A stretch of DNA of 64,000 nt from Acidovorax sp. Leaf160 (GTDB lineage Bacteria > Pseudomonadota > Gammaproteobacteria > Burkholderiales > Burkholderiaceae_C). Location: assembly GCF_001424265.1 (NCBI RefSeq), contig NZ_LMOV01000026.1:62001-126000 (forward strand). The letters are read 5' to 3'. The notes beneath the pieces are model-generated. The model ran no database searches. It was not told where the DNA came from and saw nothing but the letters and a program-made list of their open reading frames with translations. The translations under genes were made by a program, and so were the position numbers. This document shows, piece after piece, positions 28,712-36,987 of the stretch. The first letter of the stretch is position 1. Each line of letters starts with the position of its first letter.

Positions 28712-28905
28712 GGAGCAGAAGAACAAGAAGGCTAAGAAGGAGAAGAAGGAGTGGGCATGCTGGCATATCCCCATTCCGCTGCGTCAGGCGTCGCTTTCAC
28801 GGTCACCGCCGGAGGCGTCCGGAAACCAGACAGGCTGTCGCCGTTTCATTCGCAACGCCAGCGCACCGCATTGCGCAAGTGCTTGATTCATAAGGAATTG
28901 ATACC

Positions 28906-28921
28906 TGGCACGGGAATTGAG
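28906..28921 (+). promoter_or_regulatory. Sigma54 (-24/-12) promoter
   Basis: TGGCACGGGAATTGAG matches the TGGCACG-N4-TTGCW consensus at every key base except the -12 C, which is A. Spacing of GG to the -12 element is correct. Transcription would start near 28931, about 30 bases before the ATG at 28960, with GAAGG between. The gene just upstream encodes a sigma54 activator, which strongly supports the call. A dyad GCATTGCGCAAGTGC (28868-28882) upstream may be a protein-binding site. Confidence 0.65.
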
Positions 28922-28959
28922 ACGTCTTCTGCGTCACAACCCTCTGAAGGATGATTGCC

Positions 28960-29679
28960 ATGCAGAAGACTCTTCACCCCCTGGCTCGCGCCGCAGCGCT
29001 GGGCGCCGCCCTGCTGGCCGGCGCAGCCGCCCAGGCCCAGCCCGCCGTGCCGCCCGCCCCCGCCGTGGTCGTGCAGCCCGCGCCGATGGACCAGGCCACC
29101 GTGAGCGGCACCGTGCAGCGCTGGCTGGTCAACCCCAACGGCGAGGCCGACGGCCTGCTGTTGCAGGACGGCACGCAGATCGCCTTCCCACCGCATCTGT
29201 CGGCCACGCTCACGTCGTGGCTGCGGCCGGGCGACAGCGTCCAGGCCACCGGCTGGAACCGCAAGGACATCGGTGTGCTGCGCGCCACCACCCTGCAGTC
29301 GCAAGGCCGCGTGGTGCAGGACACGCCGCCGGCCCCCGGCCAGCGCCCCCTGCCCGCCCCGCGCGAGGCCCTGACCGCACTGCAAGCCGATGGCCGCGTG
29401 GCCCGCGTGCTGTTCAACGGCCGCGGCGACGCGCACGGGCTGCTGCTGGAAGACGGCACGGTGGTGCGCTTTCCGCCGCACAACGGCAGCGCCGTGATGC
29501 CGTTGCTCAAGCCGGGCGCCACCGTGTCGGTGCGGGGCTGGGGCACGCGCAATGCGCTGGGCACCGGCATCGAGGCTGCGCAACTGGGCGCCAACCCCAA
29601 CAGCCTGCAGGACATGCTGGGCGGCCCCGCCGGCGGTCCCGCAGCGGGCCCCGCTGGCGCCCCGCCGCGCCTTCCCTGA
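28960..29679 (+). CDS. Secreted protein with two copies of a small all-beta repeat
   Basis: A 239-residue exported protein that I do not recognise as any named family. The signal peptide is cleaved near residue 26 (GAAAQAQP). Two repeats of about 50 residues occur at 50-99 and 145-194. Each runs from a GxV strand through GLLLxDGT, then an FPPH motif (76-79 and 171-174), then L-x-PG and V-x-x-GW. The pattern suggests small five-strand OB-like barrels. A Pro-rich linker joins them and a Gly/Pro/Ala tail ends the protein. The ATG at 28960 is preferred over one at 28951 because GAAGG lies at 28946-28950. It is the first gene after the sigma54 promoter. The next gene encodes a paralogue without a signal peptide. 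Confidence 0.75.
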   Translation: MQKTLHPLARAAALGAALLAGAAAQAQPAVPPAPAVVVQPAPMDQATVSGTVQRWLVNPNGEADGLLLQDGTQIAFPPHLSATLTSWLRPGDSVQATGWNRKDIGVLRATTLQSQGRVVQDTPPAPGQRPLPAPREALTALQADGRVARVLFNGRGDAHGLLLEDGTVVRFPPHNGSAVMPLLKPGATVSVRGWGTRNALGTGIEAAQLGANPNSLQDMLGGPAGGPAAGPAGAPPRLP

Positions 29680-29745
29680 ACGCCGGGCGCCCTGCCAGGC
29701 AGTCCACCCTGATGAATTCTTGAACCCCATTTCAACGGAACCACC

Positions 29746-30312
29746 ATGAGCAAACCCCAGGAACAAGCCACGGAACGCTGGTCTCTCGAAGGCCGCTTCC
29801 AGCATCTGCTGCACAGCCCGCGCGGCGAAGTCGAAGGCGTGATGATCGACGTGGAGGGCATTCCCGTGCAGTTCGTGTTCGACAAGCACGCCCACGACCC
29901 CGGCACCCGGGCCTTCCAGGCGCTGACGGCCGGCCAGACAGTGGTGGCCGAGGGCACCCTGATGGCGCCGCCACCGAAGGGCGAGGCGCCGCACGAGGTG
30001 TTCGCTTTCGAGCAGCTCGTCTCCATCGACGGCACCGCCTTCACCCCCGACGCGGCGGAACGCGAGGTGCGGGGCCGCGTGGCACGCATCCACCATGCGC
30101 GCCACGGCGAGCCCAACGGCGTGGTGCTGGACACCGGAGACTTCATCCACACCCGCCCCGACGGCTATGCGCAGTGGGGCGCAGGCCTGGAAGTGGGCGC
30201 CGAAGTCACCGCCGCCGGCCCTGCACGCCCGCTGCAAGGCGGCGCCGCGGGCCAGGTGATCGAGGCCCGCACCGTCAACGGCCAGCCGCTGGCCGACAAG
30301 CCAGCACGCTGA
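29746..30312 (+). CDS. Cytosolic paralogue with two diverged beta repeats
   Basis: A 188-residue protein without signal peptide, not assignable to a named family. It carries two repeats of the kind seen in the upstream gene: about 15-71 (GRFQHLLHSPRGEVEGVMID, ending VVAEG) and 109-158 (GRVARIHHARHGEPNGVVLD, ending VTAAGP). The FPPH motif of the secreted paralogue is not kept; the equivalent places read VQFVFDKHA and IHTRPDGYA. The shared order G-x-V, PxGExxG, hydrophobic strand, then V-x-x-G implies descent from a common repeat. It lies 66 bases after the secreted protein and 76 before an MFS transporter on the same strand, so one operon is likely. Confidence 0.7.
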   Translation: MSKPQEQATERWSLEGRFQHLLHSPRGEVEGVMIDVEGIPVQFVFDKHAHDPGTRAFQALTAGQTVVAEGTLMAPPPKGEAPHEVFAFEQLVSIDGTAFTPDAAEREVRGRVARIHHARHGEPNGVVLDTGDFIHTRPDGYAQWGAGLEVGAEVTAAGPARPLQGGAAGQVIEARTVNGQPLADKPAR

Positions 30313-30365
30313 CCCCCAGGACCCCCAGGACCCCCAGGACCCGCAGGACCCCCAGGACCCGCAGG
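30312..30365 (+). repeat. 9-bp tandem repeat, about six copies of ACCCCCAGG
   Basis: Six 9-base units begin at the stop codon of the 29746 gene; two units have G for C in one place. The array ends just before the ribosome site (CACAGGAG) of the MFS gene. Read in frame past the stop it would code Pro-Pro-Gly/Pro-Ala-Gly triplets. Copy number is likely to vary between strains by slippage. Confidence 0.85.
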
Positions 30366-30388
30366 CCCCAGAACCCACAGGAGTCGCC

Positions 30389-31705
30389 ATGGCCACCACC
30401 ACCGCTGCCCGCACCGCCCCCGGCACCCCCGCTGACCCATCCCTTCCAGCCGCCAGGGCGTCGCTGAGCGCCCTGGCGTGGATGGCGTTCTTCATGGCGG
30501 ACGTACGCGACGGCCTGGGGCCGTTCCTGGCGACGCACCTGCAGACCCAGCGCATCGACCAGACCATGATCGGGCTGGTGCTGTCGGCCGGCGGGCTGGC
30601 CGCGATGGCGGCGACGCCCATCGCCGGCGCCTTCGCCGACCGCTCGCGCGCCAAGCGGGCGCTGGTGGCGGTGGCGGCGCTGGTGGTGCTGATTGCCAGC
30701 GCGCTGGCGTTCTCCACCCGCTCTCCGGGCGTGCTGATCCTGTCGCAGGTGCTGACCGGCGTGGCCGGGGCGGTGCTGGCGGCGGCGTTGGCGGCGCTGA
30801 CCCTGGGCCTGGCCCGCAGCAGCGGCCTGCGGCACCAGACGGGCCGCAACGAGGCGTTCAGCCATGCCGGAAACATCGTTTCCGCCCTGGGCGCCGCGGC
30901 CTTCGCCCACTGGCTGGGCGCGCCCTGGATGCTGGTCGTCATGACCGCCATGGCCGTGGGGGCATGGGCCTGCCTGCTGCGCATCCGCCCGGGCGACATC
31001 GACCACGTCGCGGCGCGCGGCGGCGATGCCGATTCGGCCGCGACTGCATCCAACGACCCTCGCTCCGTGGCGCCCGAAGGGCTGCGCGCCTTCCTCGGCC
31101 AGCGTGCGCTCTGGTGCTTCGGGCTGACATGCGCCCTCTTCCACCTGGGCAATGCCGCCATGCTGCCGCTTCTGAACCAGCGCCTGGCGGCCACCGTGCC
31201 CGACTCGTCGCCACTGCTGTGGACCGGTATCGCCATCGTCGTCGCGCAGCTCACCATGGTGCCGGTGGCGCTCTGGGTGTCGCGCAGCCGAAAGTGGGAC
31301 CTGCAGGTCTTCGTCTACATCGCCATCCTGGCATTGCCGGTGCGGGGCGTGATCGCCTGGGCCATTGCCGACTCGTGGGCCAACATCCCGGTGCAGGTGC
31401 TGGACGGCATCGCCGCGGGCGCCATGGGCGTGGTCACCCCGCTGATGGTCGAGCGCTACGTACGCGGCAGCGGTCGCTACAACACCGCCCTGGGCCTGGT
31501 CATGACCATGCAGGGCATGGGCGCCGCCCTGAGCCCCGCCGTCGCGAACACGGTGGTGGGCTCCGGCGGCCACTTCGGCCTGGCCTTCGGCGTGCTGGCG
31601 GGCTGCGCCCTGCTGGCTCTGCCGGTTTTCTGGGCCGCGCAGCGCTCCGCCGGCAACCCGCACGGCACCCCGGCCGGCCAGACGACGCCCGCCGCCCCGG
31701 CTTGA
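30389..31705 (+). CDS. MFS transporter
   Basis: A 438-residue inner-membrane carrier with about 12 hydrophobic segments. The first cytoplasmic loop has the MFS signature in GAFADRSRAKRAL (about 86-98). The sixth-to-seventh segment loop is at 200-235. The N-terminus is Ala/Thr/Pro-rich. The substrate cannot be read from sequence; the subgroup resembles uncharacterised proteobacterial MFS proteins that sit beside periplasmic proteins. It follows the two repeat proteins and is probably in their sigma54-driven operon. CACAGGAG lies just before the ATG at 30389, directly after the 9-base repeat array, which could tune expression. Confidence 0.85.
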   Translation: MATTTAARTAPGTPADPSLPAARASLSALAWMAFFMADVRDGLGPFLATHLQTQRIDQTMIGLVLSAGGLAAMAATPIAGAFADRSRAKRALVAVAALVVLIASALAFSTRSPGVLILSQVLTGVAGAVLAAALAALTLGLARSSGLRHQTGRNEAFSHAGNIVSALGAAAFAHWLGAPWMLVVMTAMAVGAWACLLRIRPGDIDHVAARGGDADSAATASNDPRSVAPEGLRAFLGQRALWCFGLTCALFHLGNAAMLPLLNQRLAATVPDSSPLLWTGIAIVVAQLTMVPVALWVSRSRKWDLQVFVYIAILALPVRGVIAWAIADSWANIPVQVLDGIAAGAMGVVTPLMVERYVRGSGRYNTALGLVMTMQGMGAALSPAVANTVVGSGGHFGLAFGVLAGCALLALPVFWAAQRSAGNPHGTPAGQTTPAAPA

Positions 31706-31821
31706 CGAGGGGCCACCCGCTGCCTGCGGGCGCGGTGCGGATGAGGGGCGATGTGCCTGCGCCACGGCGTGGCTGGCGCTGCGGCGCGCAAGCAGGCACC
31801 ATGCAGGCGGAGGAACCGCCC

Positions 31822-32583
31822 ATGCCCGACCTGCCCGACCTGCCCGACCTGCCCGACCGCCCCGATCCGCACCCCGGCGGCAGCTTGCCCGGCGCCCCTT
31901 GCCGGAAAGCCGCCCCGGCAGCCGCCCACCGCTCCATCCGCCCTGCGGCACGGCGCTGCATGGCGGCAGGTGCCGCCGCCGTGGCGCTGTGGCTTGCCGG
32001 CTGCGCCACCTCGGGCCCGATCACGCCCGAACAGCCCGCCGCCGGCAGCCCCAGCGCGCAAGACGAAGCCCTGCGCGCCCGCTATCCCGCCGACCTGCAG
32101 GCCTGCCGGAGCTACGCCGGCCAGGCCGGTGTGGTGCAGGATACGCTGGACGGCATGGTCGAAGGTGCGCTGGTGGCCGCCGCGCTGGTCTGGGGCCTGG
32201 GCCGCAGCAGCGACGCCGTGCAGGACTGGGCCATCGGCGGCGCGCTGCTGGGGGCAGGCCAGCAGGCGGTCCGATCCGAAGAGCGCCGCCGCCACTGGAT
32301 CGCGGCCTGCATGGCCCAGCGCGGCCATGTGCAGGGCGCCCCATCGCTGGTGCTGGAGCCGCCTGCGCCCGTGCCAGCGCCGCGGCCCTTCACTCCACCA
32401 CGCGCCACGGGGGTGGACACGTTCAACGCGGAGCGGCTGGCGCGGGAGCAGTCGTGCAGCGCTCAGCCGCTCGCCACCCTGGTTGCCAAGGGCCCGGGGT
32501 TCGAGACCTACAGCCTGCCCTGCGCCAACGGCGATGCGCTGGCGGTCCGCTGCGAGTTCGGCAATTGCCGCGTTCTTCGTTGA
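31822..32583 (+). CDS. Putative lipoprotein with glycine-zipper-like core
   Basis: About 253 residues from the ATG at 31822, which has CGGAGG at the right distance. The first 18 residues are a repeated Pro-Asp-Leu tract (9-base DNA repeat). A lipoprotein signal follows at about 47-61 (VALWLAGCATSG, Cys61), so translation may really start at the ATG at 31960, though that has no ribosome site. The mature part has a helical stretch with GALVAAALVWGLG and AIGGALLGAGQQAV (about 105-145), a Pro-rich linker and a Cys-containing C-terminus (SCSAQPL, LPCANGDAL, CEFGNCRVLR) that may form disulfides. The family was not recognised. It lies 116 bases after the MFS stop. Confidence 0.65.
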   Translation: MPDLPDLPDLPDRPDPHPGGSLPGAPCRKAAPAAAHRSIRPAARRCMAAGAAAVALWLAGCATSGPITPEQPAAGSPSAQDEALRARYPADLQACRSYAGQAGVVQDTLDGMVEGALVAAALVWGLGRSSDAVQDWAIGGALLGAGQQAVRSEERRRHWIAACMAQRGHVQGAPSLVLEPPAPVPAPRPFTPPRATGVDTFNAERLAREQSCSAQPLATLVAKGPGFETYSLPCANGDALAVRCEFGNCRVLR

Positions 32584-32709
32584 CGGGCGCGCACCCCATC
32601 AGCCCGGTTTGAGCGCAATCCGCCGGTCCGTCCACGTTTCCTGCGGTGGCGACGCGCAGCCTGACGCGCAGGCCCGGGTGTTGCGCGGTCGGCACGGCAG
32701 CCGGCTCCA

Positions 32710-33033
32710 TCAAGCCAGCTGCAGGTACACCAGGCCCTGCTCGATGCGCACGGGGTAGGTGCGCAGGCCCTGCGTGAGCGGCGCGCACAGCGCGCTGCCG
32801 TCGCGCACGTCGAAGCGGCCCTGGTGCAGCGGGCACTCGATCTCGTGCCCTTCCAGAAAGCCGTCGCACAGCCGCGCGTTGCCGTGGGTGCAGAGGTTGT
32901 CGGTGGCGAACACCTCGCCTTCCACCGAGTAGAGCGCCACGTCGCGCCCGCCGACGGTCACGCCCACCACGTCGTCTTCGGGCACCTCGTCCAGCGCGGC
33001 GGCTTCGGTCCATGGGGTATCGATGGCTGTCAT
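32710..33033 (-). CDS. nagAb: Rieske-type ferredoxin of salicylate 5-hydroxylase
   Basis: A 107-residue [2Fe-2S] electron carrier. The Rieske ligands are Cys48-x-His50 (NLCTHG) and Cys67-x-x-His70 (ECPLHQG). It would pass electrons from the reductase (nagAa product) to the oxygenase. It is the last of four minus-strand genes in the order reductase, large subunit, small subunit, ferredoxin. This order matches nagAaGHAb of naphthalene degraders such as Ralstonia sp. U2. It starts 16 bases after the small-subunit stop. Confidence 0.88.
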   Translation of the reverse strand: MTAIDTPWTEAAALDEVPEDDVVGVTVGGRDVALYSVEGEVFATDNLCTHGNARLCDGFLEGHEIECPLHQGRFDVRDGSALCAPLTQGLRTYPVRIEQGLVYLQLA

Positions 33034-33049
33034 GGCGTGGGTCCTCGGA

Positions 33050-33577
33050 TCAGATGGGGTAGATGATGGAATTCAGGATCATTTCGCTGTCGTAGATGCA
33101 TTCCTTGCGGGCGAAGCGCAGCCCGCCCGGCGTGCGCACCACCACGTCGAGGTAGCGGCCCACGTTGAACACCGTGGAGGGCTCCGACAGCTTGGTGCGG
33201 AACACGGCGTAGTTCGCCTCGCACTCCCAGCGGCCCTCGCCGGCCGCGCGCACACGCGGCGCGCCGATCACATGGCGCTGGTAGTAGGGGTCGTGGAACA
33301 GCGTCTCGCGGATGCCGTAGACGCGGTCCTTCAGCATGCCCTGGCTGTCGAACGAGAGCGTGGCGAGCGGCAGGCCGCGCTCATGGTTCTCGCGCGGCTG
33401 CAGGCGGTAGACGCAGTCTTCGGTGAAGAAGCCCGGCCAGCGGTCCCAGTCGGCGGCGTCCAGCGCCGAGGCGTAGTCGGCGTAGAGCTGCTGCAGCGCG
33501 AAGAAATCGGAGAAATCGATGGCGGGCGTGCCGGCGGTGCCGGCCGCGATGGTGGTGTTCGTGGCGATCGTGTCCAT
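33050..33577 (-). CDS. nagH: Salicylate 5-hydroxylase, small oxygenase subunit
   Basis: A 175-residue beta subunit of a Rieske oxygenase, with the SnoaL/NTF2-like fold. Conserved pieces are [20 protein letters not shown] near 29-48, [15 protein letters not shown] near 50-64, and LHDPYYQRH-like [10 protein letters not shown] near 94. The beta subunit is structural and forms the alpha3beta3 hexamer. It starts four bases after the nagG stop. Function is taken from the clear match of the large subunit and the gene order. Confidence 0.87.
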   Translation of the reverse strand: MDTIATNTTIAAGTAGTPAIDFSDFFALQQLYADYASALDAADWDRWPGFFTEDCVYRLQPRENHERGLPLATLSFDSQGMLKDRVYGIRETLFHDPYYQRHVIGAPRVRAAGEGRWECEANYAVFRTKLSEPSTVFNVGRYLDVVVRTPGGLRFARKECIYDSEMILNSIIYPI

Positions 33578-33581
33578 GGCC

Positions 33582-34862
33582 TCAGTCCTCCTTCTCCATC
33601 ACGCCGCGCCAGTATTCGTACATGCCGCGGATCAGCGTCTCGGTCACCATGTGGTCGGTGTCGCCCACCCCGTGGCCGCCCAGTTCCACCAGCGCGCGGT
33701 GGAAGGGCTTCTGCTCGAAGCCCTGCTGCGAGAACTCGATCACCTCGCCGTCGTCGGCCGACACGAAGCCCGCCGGGCCGAACAGGTTGGACTGGCGCAG
33801 GCGCCGCTCGGTCATCTCGTCGGTATCGTCCTCGTAGCCGAAATGCGTCCACACGAAATCGAAGGCGTCGTGGCCCACGGGCTGGATGTGGCGCGTGGAG
33901 ACGCTGTTGACCTGCTGCTGCAGGATCACGCTGGGGAACAGCGTGGTCATCACCGCCGTCGGCCCGCCCCACCAGGGCTCGGGCACGATGTCGAGAAAGC
34001 GCGGGTCTTCCAGCTGCATGCCGGCCTTGAAGCTGGAGACGTTGGACACGTCCGACGCCTGCTTCTTGGCCTCGCCGCGCGTGGACACCATGGCCGCATG
34101 GCGGTGGCGCGCGTCCATCTTCAGCTCGGACTTGTTGTCCGCCCGCCAGAGGCCGAAGGTGACGAACCAGGTGTGCAGCAGGCCGGGGTGGTACGGGTCC
34201 TTGATGTTCTCCTGCATCAGCTTCCAGTTGCCCGGAATGCGCTGGCGGTTGTAGCCGAGGATCTTCAGCTGGCGGCCGTTGAACATGCGGTCGAAATAGC
34301 CCAGGATCACCGGGCCCATGAAGTCCTCCAGCGATTCCACGTCGTGGTCGAACGAGGCGAACACCACGCCACCGCGCACGGCCACCTTGAGCCGCGTGAG
34401 GCTGTGCTCCTCCAGCTTGAAATCCGCCGGCATGCCGCCGTGCACCTTGCCGTCCTGCTTCACGCCGCGCCGGAACGGCACGCCCTGCAGCGCGCCGTCG
34501 AGCTTGTAGTTCCACTGGTGGTAGGGGCAGACGAACTCCTTGCGGTTGCCGTGCCGCTCGCGGCAAAAGCGCATGCCGCGGTGCGCGCAGACGTTCTCCA
34601 CCACGTGCAGCTGCATGTCCTCGCCGCGCGTGAGAATCACCGAGCGCTCGCCGATCGCCGTGCGCTTGAAGTCACCGGGGTTCGGTACCTCGGCCTCCAG
34701 GCCCACGTAGCACCAGTGGGCGCGGTAGAAGAAGCGCTCCAGCTCCCGCTGGTACACCGACTCGCTGGTGTAGGCGGCGAAGGGCACCCGGTGCGTGCCC
34801 GGGCCCTCCCATGTCGGGTGCAGCGGGAAGATGGCGGGGGTGGCGTGGGGTGTCGTACTCAT
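33582..34862 (-). CDS. nagG: Salicylate 5-hydroxylase, large oxygenase subunit
   Basis: A 426-residue catalytic subunit. The Rieske cluster is bound by Cys92/His94 (VCAHRGMRFC) and Cys112/His115 (VCPYHQW). The mononuclear iron site follows in QENIKDPYHPGLLHTW, with the Asp bridging residue and two His ligands near 220-228. The sequence closely resembles, from memory, NagG of Ralstonia sp. U2 across its length, including GVPFRRGVKQDGKV and QQQVNSVSTRHIQP. It hydroxylates salicylate at C5 to gentisate. The ATG at 34862 has AAGGAGAC upstream. Related oxygenases (anthranilate, terephthalate) cannot be fully excluded without alignment. Confidence 0.85.
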   Translation of the reverse strand: MSTTPHATPAIFPLHPTWEGPGTHRVPFAAYTSESVYQRELERFFYRAHWCYVGLEAEVPNPGDFKRTAIGERSVILTRGEDMQLHVVENVCAHRGMRFCRERHGNRKEFVCPYHQWNYKLDGALQGVPFRRGVKQDGKVHGGMPADFKLEEHSLTRLKVAVRGGVVFASFDHDVESLEDFMGPVILGYFDRMFNGRQLKILGYNRQRIPGNWKLMQENIKDPYHPGLLHTWFVTFGLWRADNKSELKMDARHRHAAMVSTRGEAKKQASDVSNVSSFKAGMQLEDPRFLDIVPEPWWGGPTAVMTTLFPSVILQQQVNSVSTRHIQPVGHDAFDFVWTHFGYEDDTDEMTERRLRQSNLFGPAGFVSADDGEVIEFSQQGFEQKPFHRALVELGGHGVGDTDHMVTETLIRGMYEYWRGVMEKED

Positions 34863-34925
34863 GTCGCTGTCTCCTTGAGAATTTTTCTTGGGCTGACGAA
34901 AGGAAGCGGGCCGTGGCACACGGGT

Positions 34926-35921
34926 TCAGGGGGTGCTGGCGTAGAAGGCGTCCGCGTACAGGTGTTCGGGCGCGATGCCGCGCTGGCGGGCGAGCAGCGA
35001 CACGGCCTCCACCATCGGCGGCGATCCGCACAGGTAGGCGCGCCAGCCTTCCAGCGAAGGCCAGTCCTGCGCGATGGCGTCGGTGACCAGGCCCGCGCGC
35101 TGGCCCGGCGCGGCGTCGACCGCGGCCACCACGGCATGCACCTGCAACTTCGGATGCCGCTCCTGCAGCGCGGCGAGCCACTGCAGGCCATAGACGTCGC
35201 GCACAGACCGCGCACCGGCATAGACGTGGATCGGATTGGGCATGCCCGCCTCCAGCGCGCCGCGCACGATGGACAGGATCGGCGCCAGCCCCGTGCCGCC
35301 CGCCACGCAGAGCATCGGGCCTTCGTACTTGCGGCGCAGGTAGGCCGAACCCAGTGGCCCGCTCACGCGCACTGCATCGCCCACCGCCAGCACGCTGGCG
35401 ACGTGGGTGGAGACCAGCCCGCCTTCGACCAGACGCACGTGGAATTCGAGTGCGTCGTCGTGCGGCAGCCCGGCCATCGAATAGGGACGCACCAGGCCCG
35501 GGCCGAACTGCAATTGCGCGTACTGCCCCGGCGAGAAGTCCAGCGGCTTGGCCGGCTTCAGAAGCAGGCGGCGGATGTCGTGCGTGAGCGTTTCCACGGC
35601 CGTCACCGTGGCCTTGAGCGTGCGGGCGGTGTGCACCACCACCTCGTCGGGCTCGGGGATCTCGATGGTGCAGGACTCGCTCAGCACCGTCTGGCAGGCC
35701 ATCACGTACTGCGCCTCGCCCTCGCCCCCCAGCGGCGGCATGCGCAGCGCCTGGCCGGAATCCAGCACCTCGCCCGCGACCACCTTGCAGCGGCAGGTGC
35801 CACAGCGGCCGGCCATGCAGCTGTACGACACGGGGATCAGGTGCGTGCGGAGCACTTCCAGCAGGTTGGCGCCGGGCTCCACGGGCAGGACGCGGCCCAG
35901 CGGCTCGATATGCAACTCCAT
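34926..35921 (-). CDS. nagAa: Ferredoxin reductase of salicylate 5-hydroxylase
   Basis: A 331-residue flavoprotein reductase. The N-terminal plant-type ferredoxin domain has Cys35, Cys40, Cys43 and Cys76 ([12 protein letters not shown] and MACQ). The FAD domain has RPYSMAGLP near 170 and the NAD domain [20 protein letters not shown] near 230-249, with CGSPPMVEA near the end. It resembles NahAa/NagAa reductases along its whole length. It draws electrons from NADH for the ferredoxin and oxygenase. It is the first gene of the minus-strand operon; GGAGA precedes the ATG at 35921. A NahR-type site and a promoter lie between it and nagR. Confidence 0.9.
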   Translation of the reverse strand: MELHIEPLGRVLPVEPGANLLEVLRTHLIPVSYSCMAGRCGTCRCKVVAGEVLDSGQALRMPPLGGEGEAQYVMACQTVLSESCTIEIPEPDEVVVHTARTLKATVTAVETLTHDIRRLLLKPAKPLDFSPGQYAQLQFGPGLVRPYSMAGLPHDDALEFHVRLVEGGLVSTHVASVLAVGDAVRVSGPLGSAYLRRKYEGPMLCVAGGTGLAPILSIVRGALEAGMPNPIHVYAGARSVRDVYGLQWLAALQERHPKLQVHAVVAAVDAAPGQRAGLVTDAIAQDWPSLEGWRAYLCGSPPMVEAVSLLARQRGIAPEHLYADAFYASTP

Positions 35922-35955
35922 CGGGGACTGTCTCCAGGTTTTCGTTATGGCCCCG

Positions 35956-35984
35956 ATCATTCCTGCGATCCACCCATCAGCCAA
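35956..35984 (-). promoter_or_regulatory. Predicted nagAa operon promoter
   Basis: On the minus strand TTGGCT (35984-35979) and AATGAT (35961-35956) are separated by 17 bases. Each matches the sigma70 consensus at four of six positions, as is usual for an activated promoter. The NagR site lies about 25 bases upstream of the -35, the normal place for LysR activators. Confidence 0.5.
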
Positions 35985-36006
35985 TAGAATGGCATGAATA
36001 CATCGC

Positions 36007-36020
36007 ATCACTCGGATGAA
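36007..36020 (-). promoter_or_regulatory. NahR/NagR operator, TTCA-N6-TGAT
   Basis: Read on the minus strand the bases TTCATCCGAGTGAT match the TTCA-N6-TGAT motif described for NahR and NagR. The site lies in the 111-base gap between nagAa and nagR, upstream of the predicted nagAa promoter. Salicylate-bound NagR would activate nagAaGHAb from here and could also affect its own gene. Confidence 0.7.
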
Positions 36021-36032
36021 TAAAGGTGCAGC

Positions 36033-36944
36033 GTGGAACTGGAAGACATCGACCTGAACCTGCTGGTGGTGTTCCAGCAGCTGCTGGTCACCCGCAAGGT
36101 GTCGCAGGCGGCCGAGAACCTGAGCCTCACGCAGCCGGCGGTGAGCAACGCCCTCGCGCGGCTGCGGCGCCTGCTGGGCGACGAGCTGTTCCTGCGCACG
36201 GCGCACGGCATGCAGCCCACGCCCTACGCCGACCAGCTCGCGGAATCGGTGTCGTACGCGCTCGCCATGATCCACGGCGCGCTGAACCACAAGCTGGGGT
36301 TCGACCCCGCCACCAGCCGGCGCGTGTTCAAGGTGGGCATGACGGACATCGGCGAGATCTACTTCCTGCCGCGCCTGCTGGAGCGCCTGGCCCAGGTGGC
36401 GCCCGGCGTGCGGCTGACCACCGTGCGCAATTCAGCGACCGATCTGAAGGACGCCATGGAGGCCGGCAAGGTGGACCTCGCCGCAGGCCTGCTGCCGCAA
36501 TTGAAGGCCGGCTTCTTCCAGCGCCGGCTTTTCCGCCAGCCCTATGTGTGCCTTTTCCGCCAGGGCCACCCGCTGCACAAGCGCCGCCGCATCGGGCTGG
36601 AGGATTTCGCGAAGGCGCAGCACGTGGTGGTCGTCTCCGAAGGCACGGGCCACGGCAAGGTGGACGAACTGCTCGAACGCATGGGCGTGGCCCGCGACGT
36701 GCGCCTCACCGTCCCGCATTTCGTCGCAATCGGCCACATCCTGCAGGCCACCCAGATGGTCGCCACCGTGCCCGAGAAGATGGCCCAGAGCATGGCCGAG
36801 CCCTTCGGGCTGGCGTATGCGCCCCACCCCGCCAAACTGCCGCAGGTGGCGATCAACCTGTTCTGGCACACCAAGTACCACCGGGATCCGGGGAACCAGT
36901 GGCTGCGGGGGCTGATAGTGGAGATGTTCGCGGAGAGCGACTGA
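36033..36944 (+). CDS. nagR: LysR-family regulator of the NahR/NagR type
   Basis: A 303-residue activator. The DNA-binding domain begins [20 protein letters not shown] and continues [15 protein letters not shown] and [14 protein letters not shown]. The effector domain has [19 protein letters not shown] near 97-115, [17 protein letters not shown] near 160 and [18 protein letters not shown] near 205, all characteristic of NahR, NagR and DntR, which respond to salicylate. It is divergent from nagAaGHAb with the operator between them. NahR itself is a sigma70-type activator. Start ATG versus GTG: the codon at 36033 is GTG, seven bases after AAAGGTG-type sequence. Confidence 0.9.
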   Translation: MELEDIDLNLLVVFQQLLVTRKVSQAAENLSLTQPAVSNALARLRRLLGDELFLRTAHGMQPTPYADQLAESVSYALAMIHGALNHKLGFDPATSRRVFKVGMTDIGEIYFLPRLLERLAQVAPGVRLTTVRNSATDLKDAMEAGKVDLAAGLLPQLKAGFFQRRLFRQPYVCLFRQGHPLHKRRRIGLEDFAKAQHVVVVSEGTGHGKVDELLERMGVARDVRLTVPHFVAIGHILQATQMVATVPEKMAQSMAEPFGLAYAPHPAKLPQVAINLFWHTKYHRDPGNQWLRGLIVEMFAESD

Positions 36945-36987
36945 GCCCGCTTCGGCCGGTGTGAGCGGCTAGCGGCCGCGACGAGCG

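Noticed and set aside
28757-28954. Small open frame of 65 codons with a good GGAG before its ATG, between the sigma54 regulator and the repeat protein
   Set aside because: It runs through the predicted sigma54 promoter and into the ribosome site of the next gene, and its sequence resembles nothing; codon use is not clearly coding.
30312-30365. Short repeat array as a possible CRISPR
   Set aside because: Units are 9 bases, directly adjacent and without spacers; no cas genes are present.
31801-31821. Upstream ATG at 31801 for the lipoprotein
   Set aside because: The CGGAGG ribosome site lies inside it and fits the ATG at 31822.
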